NCBI GenBank assembly: GCA_944739405.2
Contig: OX123200.2
Coordinates: 11,052,761-11,116,760 of the forward strand
DNA from: Euclidia mi
Lineage: Eukaryota; Arthropoda; Insecta; Lepidoptera; Erebidae
Reading direction: 5' to 3'
Length of the DNA: 64,000 nucleotides
The notes below the pieces were generated by a model that saw nothing but the letters and a program-made list of their open reading frames with translations, was not told where the DNA came from and searched no databases. The translations under genes were made by a program, and so were the position numbers. Below are positions 52,186 to 63,847 of the stretch, in pieces (position 1 is the stretch's first letter; the number at the start of each line of letters is the position of its first letter).

Positions 52186-53224
52186 AACACACATCTCTCG
52201 CTCTAGTTAAAACGCAGCCTATTCAGCCACCATTTTGTCCATTGCGGTATCCGGGATGCAATGTATTGTAATTTAATACACTGATTGCTGAAGCTGTTTG
52301 ATTAACGGACAAACAGATATAATGAGTTACGTAATTGTGTTATTGGAAATTTTACTATCGGTTCATTTTGATTGTTATGTTGACTTGTTAAAAAGCTTGA
52401 TTTGGCATGTATAAACTTCTTCATGTCGAGATTCTTTCGCTTTCCCTAATCTGATGTTGCTATGAGTGCGGTTTTGCGTATGATTGGGTACTCGGGTGTT
52501 CATCATTTTCTGCCTCACCTTATCGCATTAATTAGAATCTGCTTTTTCTATCATGCAATGACTTTTCTTTCACTTTCAAACGTCTTGTGCGTGGACTTCC
52601 AACACCTTCATGCCTTTTTAAACATTCATTTTCTTACATGGTGGTCTATTCTTCTCCAACGTGACCCGTGACCGTACCATATAGAAGTATGTTTACCTAC
52701 TCGTAATTTTTATATGACAAGTTCATGCGTTACTGCGATTGCCAGACACCGCAAACCTGGAACGACTGGATGCAGCAAGCATAAATTTCACAGGTACTTA
52801 CCTAAGTTCTATGGGGATCGTAGGGGTTCAATAAGAGAGGATTTTGGGCAATTCCCATTTCAACGGTGTAAAATAGCCCTCGTGGATGGAGTAGTGGGCG
52901 AAGGAATAGATTACATAGCATTATGTTGCACCTGACAACTCGTGCTTACATTTACACAATGGTACATTATAAATAGGGATATTTTATATATCCAGCAGTG
53001 CCAGATACATTGTATTGTTCTACAAAATAAATTAGCGGGTCTTAATCGCGTACAATTAACTTATTTGAGGTATTATCACGCTCGGTGCAAGGCGAGCGAA
53101 ACGTCGGCAACAAATAGGTATTTATACCTCAAATATATGTTAACCTATTTTGTATGATGTATATAAATCGCGAAAATTTAAATTCGATCATTGTACCGTT
53201 TCCAGAGAAGCAGGTACCAATAAT
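52186..53224. other. Non-coding stretch, weak repeat remnants
   Basis: AT-rich. Sequence near 52790-52860 (GGGGATCGTAGGGGTTCAAT) resembles part of the Helitron-like repeats at 53225 and 54822. No gene. Confidence 0.4.
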
Positions 53225-53486
53225 ATCTGTATATATAATATCCTTGCGTTACTGACTGGCTGACAGACATGCAACAGCCGAAACTACTGGGCGCAAGTAG
53301 GTGAAATTTGGCATGTATGTTCTTCAGGGAGTGTAGGGGACCACTAAGTGATTTTTGGAAATTCCACCCCTAAGGGGGTGAAACAGGTTATCAGAGTTGG
53401 AAACTTTTTATTCTTCAATGGATTAACTTCAAACTTTGTATACTGGTAATTTACGCGAGCGAAGCAGCGGGCAATGGTTAGTTTAA
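53225..53486 (+). repeat. Helitron-like non-autonomous repeat
   Basis: Begins ATATATAATATCCTTGCGTT ACTGACTGG-style and ends CGCGAGCGAAGCAGCGGGCA ATGGTTAGT. A GC-rich hairpin followed by a TAGT-type end fits Helitron 3' ends. It shares its first half with 54822-55000. Confidence 0.5.
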
Positions 53487-53528
53487 TGATAAATGTCAAA
53501 ATACGAGTATATTAAACTCCGATGCTCA

Positions 53529-53667
53529 CCAACGGCCATTTTCAATATTCGACCCATACATGGATTCTGAGATTCGAGATTCGTGTTTGACAAATTTTGT
53601 ATGGAGCTTAATGTCAAAAACGAATCTAAAATCTACTGATCTATCTATAGATCGAATATTGAATTTC
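53529..53667. repeat. Foldback MITE-like repeat
   Basis: TTTTCAATATTCGACCCATA and its inverted partner TAGATCGAATATTGAATTTC bound a core GAGATTCGAGATTCGTGTTTG...TGTCAAAAACGAATC. Same family as 5461-5562 and 56763-56905. Confidence 0.5.
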
Positions 53668-54049
53668 GTAGTAAGTTAATATGTAGGTGCAGTGTTGGTA
53701 AAGCAGATTACAATGAGAAAATAACTATTTGGTTCAAGAGATGTGTCTGTGCAGCATTTAATGACCGACTTGGATACGAATGACATGTTATTTCAACATT
53801 ACTCTTGCACTGAATTTTGTAGGTACGAGTACAATGTTCAGGCATAACCGCGCCTGGAATGAGTCATATAGATAAATGCACTTATATTACACATTACAGG
53901 TGCGGGAGCTGCCCTTTAAGAACAACAAAGTTGTATTTATGCGCTTAGAAACGTTTTACTAACTTACTTTATTGCTGTAACTGTTAACTATATACTACCT
54001 ACGTGCAGTGAGCCGGTAATGCCCAGTTGTAAATGTTGTTATGTTGCTT

Positions 54050-54222
54050 AAAATCTACAATCTTTATACTGTTATATAGTTTGTGAGAATGAATAGATAG
54101 TTTTTCGTAATCTCAAATGCAAAACCTACTAAGCAGATTTTGTTAAACGCAAACCATGTAGGATATTTTGTCGTAATAGCTGACATACACGCGGGCGGAG
54201 CTGGGCGGGAAACTCTAGATTA
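54050..54222 (+). repeat. Helitron-like 3' end fragment
   Basis: AAAACCTACTAAGCAGATTT through ATAGCTGACATACACGCGGG and CGGAGCTGGGCGGGAAACTC is like the ends of insect Helitron-derived repeats. Boundaries are approximate. Confidence 0.35.
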
Positions 54223-54274
54223 ATGCAATATCTTCTAGTTTTTGACCTATTTGTAGTAAATTACATAACATAAC

Positions 54275-54508
54275 TTCATGCCTCTTAGCCCCGAAGGGGT
54301 AGGTAGAGGTTATATTTAGGTCCCAATGTAATAGGGGGCGAGTCTATTACCGTCTACCGGGCACATTATTAAGCGAGCGATAATTAACATTTTTATTACA
54401 CACATAACTTCGAAATGTCAGAGGTGTGTGCCCGGGGTACCTGGGGATCGAACCCGAGACCATCGTCTCGGCAGTCTGTTACGTACACGACTAGGCTATC
54501 GCCGCTTA
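54275..54508 (-). repeat. tRNA-derived SINE
   Basis: On the minus strand the head GATAGCCTAGTCGTGTACG (A-box) and GGGTTCGATCCCCAGG (B-box) are followed by GTACCCCGGGCACACACC and CTCGCCCCCTATTAC, ending at CCTCTACCTACCCCTTCGG. It is closely related to the plus-strand copy at 60095-60340. Confidence 0.75.
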
Positions 54509-54821
54509 TATAGTAAATTATTTATCTAAAATTCTTCTAAATTACTTCTTAATGAATTAAATAACTTTTAAATTAATGAAATAACGTCTAGATTGTGAAA
54601 TATTACGAAAAAGCTTATATTTAACCAATGCGCAGCAAAATTGCATTGTAACAAGATTTCTCAGTGGGAAACGAAACCATAAAAATGACTGAAAGCTTCA
54701 AGCATTATACGGATGTTGCGATTGCGAACCCTTAGAATTGTGCGTTTTACTCGGCTCCTTTGTGTTACGGGATTGATACTTTATGAAGTAGGTAAGCCAA
54801 CCAACATCGTATAATTATGTT

Positions 54822-55000
54822 TGTATCTTAATATATAAAATTATTGCGTTACTGACTGACTGACAGACACGCTACAGCCAAAACTATTGGGCGCAGGGAG
54901 CTGAAATTTGACATGTATGTTCCTTGGGGGCCGTAGGGGTGCATTAAGAAGGGATTTCCCGAAATTCCCACGGGATCGGCGAAAGCGGGTAAATTAAAAA
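54822..55000 (+). repeat. Helitron-like repeat, 5' half
   Basis: AATATATAAAATTATTGCGT TACTGACTGACTGACAGACA is shared with 53225; the remainder decays after CCCGAAATTCCCACGGG. Confidence 0.45.
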
Positions 55001-55161
55001 AATGCAGGCGTAGCTGCTGGCGTCCAATAGTCTTTTAATAAACTGTAACTGGCTAGTTGCACTATAAGGTCTATTACAAAGGGGCGATCACTCAAAACTA
55101 CAGATATTTGTGACTAAGAAAGGTCATCTTAAATAGATATATTTAGAATCTTCAACATCCA

Positions 55162-55350
55162 TCATCAGCCTGCCATGGTCCACTCCTGGTTATAGGCCTC
55201 CATAATGGCACGCCACTGAGCCCGATTCGTGTCTAGTCTGCTAGTGCCACTGGCCAGTTACTTTGCGTTTATCGACGGTCTACCTAGCCGGAGGCCGTAC
55301 CGCACGACGTTTGCCAAGGCGCGGTCTCCACTCTAGACTACTCCAACGGT
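55162..55350 (-). repeat. RTE-type 3' end fragment
   Basis: On the minus strand it includes GGCCTATAACCAGGAGTGGA CC and a TGATGATGG tail, as in RTE-type LINE ends, plus about 130 bp upstream. Confidence 0.45.
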
Positions 55351-56054
55351 TAGACGGGGAAAAACATTGAAAAGCGCATATAGCCTAAAATCCTCAAAAT
55401 GCGACATAGTGACAAAGGCTCAATCACTGAGTCGATGTTAAACACAATATATTTACTTAGCAACTTACTCAACGATAAATTTGTTTCGAAAAAATGTCAT
55501 TTGCTCCTTTGACTTAAAACCTTAAATCTGCATTCTGCTAACCAAGTGTACTAAAGCGAGCAAAAATTTAAAATAGTGCGTAGGGACTACAAATATTTTG
55601 CCAAACATAAATTTGTAAATTAATCTGACTTAAATTTTGAAAGTAATCCGCTAACTTCGTTAAAATGAATAATTACAATTAGTAGAAACCGTGCAGTTTA
55701 ATTACAACTTTATTCGATTACAATAATTAAAAACTCATACAAGTAGGAGGACAATACAAATTTAGTTTTTTATTTAATAAAATTGGGATTGCAAGGCGAG
55801 ATTGTTGTATTACAACTGAGGCACTAATAATGGAAATAAAGAAAAAAAAGTTAATTTTATTGACAGTAAGTAGACTTTAAACAAATCCGTCAAAATATCA
55901 CTGTCTGTCGACCAATTATGTTGAGTTTCTGCACTGAAATTATATGTTTTTACGTATTAGGTTGTCTTTACATTAAGGTAAGTCAAACTCTTTTGAATTC
56001 ACCATTATAAATATGCTATCAGCACTTGCAAACTGTGCAAAGTCTTAGTATAAA
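55351..56054. other. Non-coding stretch, nothing recognised
   Basis: AT-rich, only chance frames. Confidence 0.4.
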
Positions 56055-56247
56055 CGTTAAAAGTAAATAAAGCTTACAATTGAACGAACAACACATTGTA
56101 GAGGCGACGCGCCACACATATATTATATACGCTTTCATCGACCCAAGTGTTGCTCTCCAGATGGGGATTTTTTTACAGAGAGGAGTCATGCACAACGAGC
56201 GATATAACGCGTTACGATATTGCAACGCAAAAATAGTGGTAGTCCAG
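56055..56247 (+). repeat. Dispersed repeat, copy 2, with a coding-like segment
   Basis: AACGAACAACACATTGTAGA GGCGACGCG leads into a plus-strand frame reading YAFIDPSVALQMGIFLQRGV. It parallels 37135-37300 (minus strand), in which the same peptide region reads FDPSVALQRGLSVLRG. Conservation of the frame between copies hints at former coding function. Confidence 0.45.
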
Positions 56248-56324
56248 TCGAAATAGACAATAATAAATCATAACCTAGCCATAATAGGGTTATTTCCAGG
56301 GTCAAAATAATTACATTTTATTAA

Positions 56325-56575
56325 GTCGGTATTTTAGATTATAAAAAATATTGGACACGTATTTTTTATTTTTCGATTAAATAAAAAATAACAAAGATAT
56401 AGCCCATTAAAGTTACATGTGACGTCACCTAGTGCGAAAAAATGCAGCACGGCGTGACGTTATACGTAACTTTAATGAGCTAAATCTTGGTCATTTTTGG
56501 TTTAATTTATAAATAAAAAAATACGTATCGCTTATTTTTGAATAATCTAAAGGACGAACTTATAATTTTTTTTTC
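56325..56575. mobile_element. Palindromic MITE-like element
   Basis: About 90-bp arms in inverted orientation around a GTGACGTCACC / GGCGTGACGT centre. Arm landmarks are GCCCATTAAAGTTAC (56402) and GTAACTTTAATGAGC (56466). The outer ends share TTAGATTAT. No coding capacity. Confidence 0.65.
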
Positions 56576-56762
56576 GTTAACTAGCCTATTCGCATAGAGC
56601 TGAAAATTGTAGGACGTTAAATACATCATTATAAATAAAATGTCAGAAATACTAATCGGTTGTGGCTAAGTCAAATGTCTATTTTGACTGAAATATGGTG
56701 CGTTGCGATGCAAAGCTGTATAGTATATTTTGAAGTAACCAAATTAATTAAACATGCATTAT

Positions 56763-56905
56763 AACCGCCGGTCGGTCCTAAAATTCGATCTATCCATGGT
56801 TTTAACTTCTACTCATTTGACATATTTTTTATAAAGTTGATGTCCAATGTGAATCTCTAGTAGCCATATTCGTGGATAGATCAAATCATGACACCGGCCG
56901 TTATT
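56763..56905. repeat. Foldback MITE-like repeat
   Basis: ACCGCCGGTCGGTCC...GATCTATCCATGG on the left pairs with the right end GTGGATAGATCAAATCATGA CACCGGCCGTT. Core resembles 53529-53667. Confidence 0.55.
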
Positions 56906-57076
56906 CAATTAAAAGGAACCGATTTAACTGAGTATTCATTTTGTAACATTACTATAATTAAATAAACTCTTAAGTGAGAATAACAATTTTAATCAATAAA
57001 TTCTCCGAATATAATATTAATTTGGGAACTATTTTCTGGTATGTATTGGTAATGCATTTATCACACGCGTTATTCC

Positions 57077-57091
57077 AGGTATTTTACTGAT
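57077..57091. repeat. Target-site duplication, left
   Basis: AGGTATTTTACTGAT, repeated at 57505-57519. Confidence 0.9.
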
Positions 57092-57504
57092 CGGGCGGCA
57101 GTTCTGTTTTGAACCGCCCGCCGTCCACTAGGACCGAGAGGCGGCGCACGTGTTCCGCGTGCGCCTCTCGTAGCGTTAGTAGACTACGTCGTTCTTTTCC
57201 GCTCGTAGTATGAAAGAGGATGTATGAGGACAAGTATGAGGGATGCAGATGGATGCATGCGAGGGACGGGGCCCGCTTCGGCGGGCCAGGTCAGGCGGGG
57301 TCGCGGCAGTTATACTAACGTAGGTCCCGTGACCCCGCCATTCAATGGGATCGGATAGAGGAACACCATAGTGGTTTTAGTGGGTAGTCCCGGCGCTTCT
57401 CGTCGGGGAGTCACCACACTCTCTCTAGACTGAGCCCCTTTAGGCCCAGCCTGGGGGGGTCAGCCTGTAAATTGTCTGGTTTCCACCATGAGTCAAAAAA
57501 ATAA
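57092..57504 (+). mobile_element. GC-rich 5'-truncated non-LTR element end
   Basis: A 413-bp GC-rich insertion bounded by perfect 15-bp duplications. It ends in AAAAAAATAA. The stretch GGTTTTAGTGGGTAGTCCCG followed by GGCGCTTCTCGTCGGGGAG and GAGCCCCTTTAGGCCCAGCC resembles the 3' untranslated part of I/R1-type insect LINEs; no coding sequence is left to confirm this. A long SINE-like origin is the alternative. Confidence 0.7.
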
Positions 57505-57519
57505 AGGTATTTTACTGAT
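57505..57519. repeat. Target-site duplication, right
   Basis: AGGTATTTTACTGAT, matching 57077-57091. Confidence 0.9.
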
Positions 57520-57969
57520 GCATTTAAATGCTACTTATTTATTCGTTTTGTCATACATCTGTTTTCAAAAGTTGTGATGAAATAACAAATATTGAGCATT
57601 TATAATAATTGTTCAAATTTTCCACTTGTGCCACACAAAATATGGTATATTTAATATGCTATACAAAAAATAAACAAAATTTACAGCAAACAATAGTTAT
57701 TATGACGTCGTACGACAAAAATTACTTAAAGCAAGTAATCAACATAGCCGAAATATTTCGCAAGCTGAAGAGGAAGTAAGCTGATCATATTTGTGGAGTG
57801 GAGACGCGCCTTAGCATACTTAGCGTATGTTGCCCTCCGGCTAAGTGGAGTGACGAAATCCACAAAGTGGTTGTCAGCAGCTGGACACGAAGACCTTGAT
57901 ATCGACCTCAATGAGGTTGCATTAGGTCTATATACAGCAGTGTATTACGGCACAAATGTACGGCATGAT
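57520..57969. other. Non-coding stretch, nothing recognised
   Basis: AT-rich, then a mixed-composition part (57720-57910) with a short minus-strand frame of unknown origin. Confidence 0.4.
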
Positions 57970-57972
57970 TAA

Positions 57973-58172
57973 GTGCTCATTCAGACAGAGAGCGGTCACG
58001 CGGTCAAGCGTTCAAGCGGTCAGTTTTGCGTTCTTTGTGTTGTATTACGTTACATAGACCGCGTGACCGCTCTCTATCTGATAGGACCTATGTAACGTAA
58101 TATAACACAAAGAACGCAAAACAGACCGCTTGAGCGCTTGACCGCGTGACCGCTCTCTGTCTGAATGAGCCC
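57973..58172. mobile_element. 200-bp palindromic Harbinger-type MITE
   Basis: GTGCTCATTCAGACAGAGAG on the left is matched by the reversed right end GGGCTCATTCAGACAGAGAG. The inverted similarity continues through GCGGTCACGCGGTCAAGCG and TTGCGTTCTTTGTGTT almost to the centre. TAA flanks it on both sides (57970-57972 and 58173-58175), the Harbinger-type target duplication. Confidence 0.8.
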
Positions 58173-58605
58173 TAAGAACGCAATATTTTACTTCTCTTTG
58201 GTTTTTGCGTTGTAACGTCGCTATCTCTTCGCTATCGCTTCGCTTGCGTGTGCGCGCTAATATATACAATAACATAAGAACGAGGTCAAGTTGCGATATA
58301 TAAGCGATTTTCTTCTACTATCTTTACGATATTTCATTTTATTTTTTGTGACCGAAATAAAATGTAAAGGGTATTCTCTGGGGTATAGAGAAGTGTCGTA
58401 CTTTTTCCGTTTGGGTTTGCCGAAACCGTCCCCATAAAATGTATGTGGTATATTTTACTACGAAGTTGCCCACTCTTAAATTACGCTTCGGCTAGTATTT
58501 TAACAATAATATTATTCGTAATCCCGGTTACATTGTAAAATGTTTAAGCAACGGTTACAAAGGGAGCATGAGTTTCACGTATGTCACCTTTATATTAATC
58601 TATAA

Positions 58606-58690
58606 TATAAAAATGAATTTCTGTATGTGTTGCTAAGCTCTAATCTCGATAGTAGCTGAACCGATTTCGCAAACGACGACTTAAAACTTT
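58606..58690 (+). repeat. Helitron-like repeat start, interrupted by a LINE
   Basis: ATAATATAAAAATGAATTTC TGTATGTG and GCTGAACCGATTTCGC are the usual first part of a common insect repeat. A piece with a matching 3' end (CGAAGATTACGGGGCCAGCTAGT) lies at 59845-59884, after the LINE. Confidence 0.45.
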
Positions 58691-59765
58691 TTACGTCCGT
58701 AGAGAGTACTGCCGACTGTGAATCCTTACAGCAGGATCCTCAATCTGTATCAAGATGGTGCACTCTTAACCGTATGTACTTAAACGTAAATAAATGCTTC
58801 GTCATTACGTTCACGAAAAAGCGTATCAAGACCATTTACGACTACAAACTTGAAAATCAAACACTCGACCGTAAATGTGTTGCAAGGGATCTAGGTGTAT
58901 TTTTAGACGACCAACTGTCTTTTCGTGAGCTTTATGCCGATATAACGAACAGAGCTTTAAAACTCCTCGGCTTCATAGCCAGAACCACTAAAGGTTTTAA
59001 AAATCCGTCCAGCTTTATACTACTGTACAATGCTCTGGTCCGAAGCACTCTGGAGTACTGTTCAGTGGTGTGGGCGCCTTTCTACGCAGTACATTCTGAT
59101 ATGATTGAAAGCGTACAGAAAAAGTGTGTTCGATGGATTTCATTTAGACATGGGCTATCAAGGAAACTTGCAACTTATACAGATCGTCTACTTAAGTTCA
59201 AAATTACACCTCTACATGTACGTCGTAAACAGCAGGACTTAATTAACCTTCACAAGATTCTCCATGGTACCATTGACTCTTCCACTTTCCTTTCTCTCAT
59301 CAATATTAACACTCGACATAATACTAGAACACCAAAACCTTTTCTACTTAATATATACAAAAACAACACTTCCTACTACAACCCTATCATTAGAATGTGT
59401 CGTCTTTATAACGAAATAACGCGGGACAAAACTTGTAACGTTGATATCTTTGATTCACGAGCTACCGTTTATAAAAGAAATATTCTGGCCTTATCACTTT
59501 AAAAGGAAGAAAAAACACACTGTATCACTGAATTTACTAAACGTAGTTTGACTTCACTGTTACATTAACTTAAACTTCATGTACCTATATACAAATTCTG
59601 TTGTTTTGAGTTAACTAATAAATTTATAACATAAATCATGTTGTGTAATTGCGTTAGGGTACCATACAGTACTAAACTAATATCATTGTAGAATCATCAT
59701 GCTCTGTTTGTTACCTGTTGTAATTACCTAAATAAATAAATAAATAATAAATAAATAAATAAACT
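58691..59765 (+). mobile_element. 5'-truncated LINE with (AAAT)n tail
   Basis: About 1.1 kb with only the last part of a reverse transcriptase protein and a TAAATAAATAAATAA tail (59730-59762). Flanking Helitron-like pieces suggest insertion into that repeat. A possible imperfect duplication (AAACTTTTTA against AAACTCTTTTA) was not firm. Confidence 0.65.
58774..59502 (+). pseudogene. LINE reverse transcriptase C-terminus (jockey/CR1-type)
   Basis: The open frame extends upstream of the first ATG to about 58695 (SVESTADCESLQQD...WCTLN). It contains MYLNVNKCFVITFTKK, ARDLGVFLDDQLSF, LYNALVRSTLEYCSVVWAPF and VQKKCVRWISF. These are the thumb and post-RT region of jockey/CR1-group LINEs. The catalytic FADD box is lost to truncation. 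No stop interrupts the frame, so it is a fairly recent but dead insert. The clade is not fixed more precisely. Confidence 0.75.
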
Positions 59766-60094
59766 CTTTTATTATAATATTTCTTGAAGTACGAGGATGG
59801 TACTTACAGAGAGAAAATTCAAAAAATAAAAAGGAATAAAGAATCAATAGCTAGGCGGTACGAAGATTACGGGGCCAGCTAGTAACACATAAAAACAAGA
59901 AAATCCGCATAGAAGTAGTTTAAGTACTGAATGTTTTCTTTGCTAGTAGGATTAATATTTTTGTGATTTATAGATCGTAACTTAGGCTGTCATTAAGATC
60001 GTTTTTAAAGAAATAATTTGATTAAAGAATTATATAAATTCGCCATTTAAACGTTAGGCACACAGAATAGCCAAATTGGCTAGTCTATTCTATT

Positions 60095-60340
60095 TTTAAG
60101 TGTATCTGACTGCTGAAACGATGGTCCCGGGTTCGATCCCCAGGTACCCCGGGCACACACCTTTGACTTTTCGAAGTTATGTGCTCGCTTAATCATGTGC
60201 CCGGTAGATGGCAATAGGCTCGCCCCCTATTACATTGGGACCGACCGAAAAACCTGCCGAAGACTGGGTGTGTAACACACATCTGCCTCCCCCTTTTGGA
60301 ATACATGCTTTGAAGTTATGTTATGCTACCTCTACCTATA
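60095..60340 (+). repeat. tRNA-derived SINE
   Basis: B-box CGGGTTCGATCCCCAGG (60128), then GTACCCCGGGCACACACC, TTTTCGAAGTTATGTG, GGCAATAGGCTCGCCCCC and a tail with GAAGTTATGTTATG. The A-box side is worn. Inverted relative of 54275-54508. Confidence 0.7.
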
Positions 60341-60600
60341 CAGGTGCCCCAGTTTAGGCAAAAATAAATTTTGTTTAAAACTGTACTCTTGGAATTGCAA
60401 AAGAAGTTTGTGGCAGACCTTTCGTTAGTCAGGGTAACATGACAACGTGGCTTTTTTAAATAGCTAGTCAATAAAGAAAACCCTAAAATGCGAAGTAATG
60501 TAAGCCGTAAAGGTAACATAACAAGAACTGCCAAAATGGGCCACCACCGAAAATCACACCAAATCTGAGTCCAGTGATTTTATTGTTTTTTATATTTTTT

Positions 60601-60700
60601 TATAGAATCACGCCTGTATCCCCGAACGGGTAGGTAGAGGTGTAATATTACACCCACATTTCGTCATGAATTTTTAGATCCCACTTAATAAGGGGCGAGC
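60601..60700 (-). repeat. LINE-tailed SINE, 3' part (interrupted)
   Basis: The reverse complement carries CCCTTATTAAGTGGGATC and CTACCTACCCGTTCGGGGAT ACAGGCGTGATTC. The copy continues at 63351 after the LINE insertion. Confidence 0.75.
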
Positions 60701-63350
60701 ACTTAATAAGAGTTGTATAGACAACTTTGCTCACAACTCTCGACTAAAATGTACATGTGAAGTATTCGACTTTGCTCTATCAGATCACACTGCTCAGACT
60801 TTGCAAAAACAAGACATACAAATTAAAATCTTGGCAAATCAAGAAACGCGATTTATCTTTAGATTAATTCTCAGAAATGTATAATAAAGAAATTGTAAAT
60901 GAAGCGTATGATACTTTTATGGATGAGTTCAGCTTATTATATGATCTTTGCTTTCCCTATAAATTTATCACAATACAACCGAATAAAAAAGTGAAATGGA
61001 TCTCTAGAGGGATACGTGTATGCAGTAAAAAGCAACGTCATCTTCTATGGCGTTATAGACACAGGCCGACTAATGAAAATAAAAATAAATTTAAAGATTA
61101 CTCTAGGAAATTCCGGCAAATTATTAAATTGACTTAGAAAGCGCAGAATAACTATTTTATTAGAACCTCGGATAATAAGTCAAATTCCTCTTGGCATATT
61201 ACAAATAACAAAACACCCATTTACGACCCTATTTCCCAAATTAGACGAGATGATACAATTATTACAGATCCAGTTTCAATAGCTAATGCTTCAATGACTA
61301 TTTTATTGATCAGATTCAATGCTCATCTCGTCTGCTAGAAAAGAGTAATATCCCGACAAACCCAAGCTCTATGTTCATGGCGCCAGTTATACCTCAAGAT
61401 TGAATAAGAGCAATTAAATCATTGAAAAATAAAAATAGCGTTGGGTATGACGGCATAGCCGCAAAAGTTGTTAAATTTGTGGCTGAAAATATACCTGAAC
61501 ATCTTAGCCACATTATCAACCTCAGCATTAGCTCTGGTGAATTTCCCAATAGCTTAAAATCTGTGATAGTTAAACCACTCTACAAAAAAGATAAAAAAGA
61601 AGATATAGCTAATTACAGACCAGTGGCCTTAATTCCGGTATTCTCCAAAGTAGTAGAGAAAATTATCTACGATCTACTTAACAACTTCTTATCTAAACAT
61701 GACATTTTGTGTAATGAACAAAAAGGTTTTAGAAAAAATAAAACTATCAATATGGCAATTTTTGATTTATAAAATAATATTATGAAAAACGTAGATCACA
61801 AGATACCTATTTGCGCCATCTTAACAGATATGTCAAAGGCTTTTGACTGCGTCAACCACGACATCCTACTAAACAAACTAAGCGCTTACGGAATAAGAGG
61901 AAATGTTCTCAATTTAATTAAATCATATCTTAGCGATCGTACACAATACACCGAAATAACTAAAATTTGCCCTAATACTAAGACTGAAATGAAATACCGA
62001 TCTGGACCCAGAACGATAAAATATGGTGTACCACAAGGAAGCGTGCTTGGACCGCTTCTCTTTTTAATTTATATAAATGACTTGCCACGCCATGTCGACA
62101 ACCCAATGGTATTGTTTGCCGATGATAGCACTGCGTTGATAAATTGCAAAGATGTTGATAGCTATGAACAGGACATAAATAAGACCTTAAAAGACATTAT
62201 TCATTGGCTAGAAAAAAATAACCTCGTCATTAACCTGAAAAAAACTAGCGTAATGCATTTTCATCAGCGCACAATTTTAGGAAAAGTCTCTGTAGAGTAC
62301 AATAAACAAAAAAATCACCAAGTAGAACAAGCAAATTTTTTGGGTATTCACATTGACAGACAATTAAACTGGCAATCCCACGCAGAAGAAATATGCAAAA
62401 GGTTGAATAGTTTAGCATTTATGTCTTATCAAATTTATCAAAAAAGGTTGATATAAAAACTATATTGGAGGCTTACCATGGTCTGGTGGCATCAGTTCTC
62501 AGATTTGGTATTATTTTCTGGGGCAATTGCAGCTCGAGGGAACATATATGCAGAGCTCAGAAACGTTGCATTAGAGCGATGTGTGGATTAAAGACCACAG
62601 ACAGCTGCAAGCCAAAGTTTAAGTGCCCTAAAAGTGCTAACATTTCCTTCATTGTACATTTTGGAAATAGCCAGCTTTGTAAAATCTAATAAAAACTTAT
62701 TTCCCACTATGTCAGAAACTAGAAAACTACCTACAAAACCTATGAGAAGTCAATACAAAAATCTATTACATATCAATTCCTGTAAAACAGCATTGTTAAG
62801 AAAAAGTGTTATATGTATGGGACCTACTATATACAATAAATTACCCGACGTCCTAAAGAACCATACAGTTAAAAACTTTAAAAAGAATTTGATGGCATTC
62901 CTTATAGAAAAGTGTTATTACTCAATTAATGAGTTTTTAATGGACAAAACTTTTTGATTGCATAAATATAACATTATAAAACAATAGCGCTGATATTTAA
63001 TTTAATGTATTTAATTCTATTTATTTTCTATTTAATTGTAGTAATTTTAATTGTAATTTGTGAACTCTTTTGACATCTTATTAGAGTCTTTTTAAATATC
63101 ACCTTAATTTTTACTTTTAATGTTAATTAATTAATTGTGACATAATAATTTTCAAATTTTTTATTGTATTAGGTATTTTGACATTTAAATTGGAATATGA
63201 TCTTGTATTTTTACATTTATATAAAATTTGCATGCCTTAGTTAAGGCAGAGTGTACATGGCTCATCTCTATTTGTTTTATAACACCTGTATTTTTTGTAC
63301 CTACATTCGTTGCAAATAAATGATGATTTGATTTGATTTGATTTGATTTG
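60701..63350 (+). mobile_element. CR1-type LINE inserted in a SINE, 5'-truncated
   Basis: The insertion starts within the endonuclease domain (NSRLKCTCEVFDFALSDHTA, about 60735-60795) and ends in a GATTT repeat tail (63323-63350). The two halves of one SINE flank it, sharing GAGC (60697-60700 and 63350-63353). The 5' junction has an extra ACTTAATAAG (60701-60710) that also lies 18 bp upstream in the SINE. The tail style is common for CR1-like LINEs of Lepidoptera. Confidence 0.82.
60711..62957 (+). pseudogene. CR1-type endonuclease/reverse transcriptase, broken
   Basis: Encodes the end of an AP-type endonuclease, then a reverse transcriptase with LKNKNSVGYDGI, NYRPVALIPVFSKVVEK, the first Asp in TDMSKAFDCVNHDIL, GVPQGSVLGPLLFLIYINDL and FADD (residues 112-115 from 61782). 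The C-terminus has YHGLVASVLRFGIIFWGNCS and MGPTIYNKLPDVLK. It would make DNA from the element's RNA. Damage includes a frameshift in the 61140-61420 region, TAA at 61770-61772, and frameshifts near 62445 and 62630. The true protein ends at TGA 62955-62957. Confidence 0.82.
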
Positions 63351-63510
63351 AGCCTACTGCCGTACCGGGCACATTACCAGACTCCGTGCTGCTATTGAGA
63401 ATTTCCTAACGGAAAAACCCAATAACACTAAGTCCGACCCGGGAATCGAACCCGAGACCTCCCAATCCCACGCGCACATTTATGCCGCGAGACCAACGAG
63501 GCAGTGTTTT
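63351..63510 (-). repeat. LINE-tailed SINE, 5' part (interrupted)
   Basis: On the minus strand the tRNA-like head with B-box GGGTTCGATTCCCGGG is followed by CAATAGCAGCACGGAGTC and GTAATGTGCCCGG. It is the partner of 60601-60700. Confidence 0.75.
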
Positions 63511-63847
63511 TTATCAAATCATAATAAATCTATTCATAACGCAAATGATGTGGCTACATGCTGGGCTGGTTTGACTTAAGAATCAACTTCGTTAGAGTAA
63601 AATTGCATCCATTCAACCACCCTTGTCCTTTTATTATCGCAATAGTAGTCTTTTTAATTGTATTCTATATTCGCTATTCGTTGTGTGAGGACCTCAGCAT
63701 AGTATAAATAGCTTATAATTTACTTATAGCATACTGTTTGTTTTCCTATTAAAGTAAAATAAAATAGTCTTCTTCTGGCTATTATGATAACTTTTGTCAC
63801 CCATTGATTATAATTTTTTTGATGATTTTTCATATAACAAGCTTTAA
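63511..63847. other. Non-coding stretch, nothing recognised
   Basis: AT-rich, only a short chance frame on the minus strand. Confidence 0.4.

Noticed and set aside
58045..58275. 76-codon minus-strand frame
   Set aside because: It is mostly the palindromic MITE read through.
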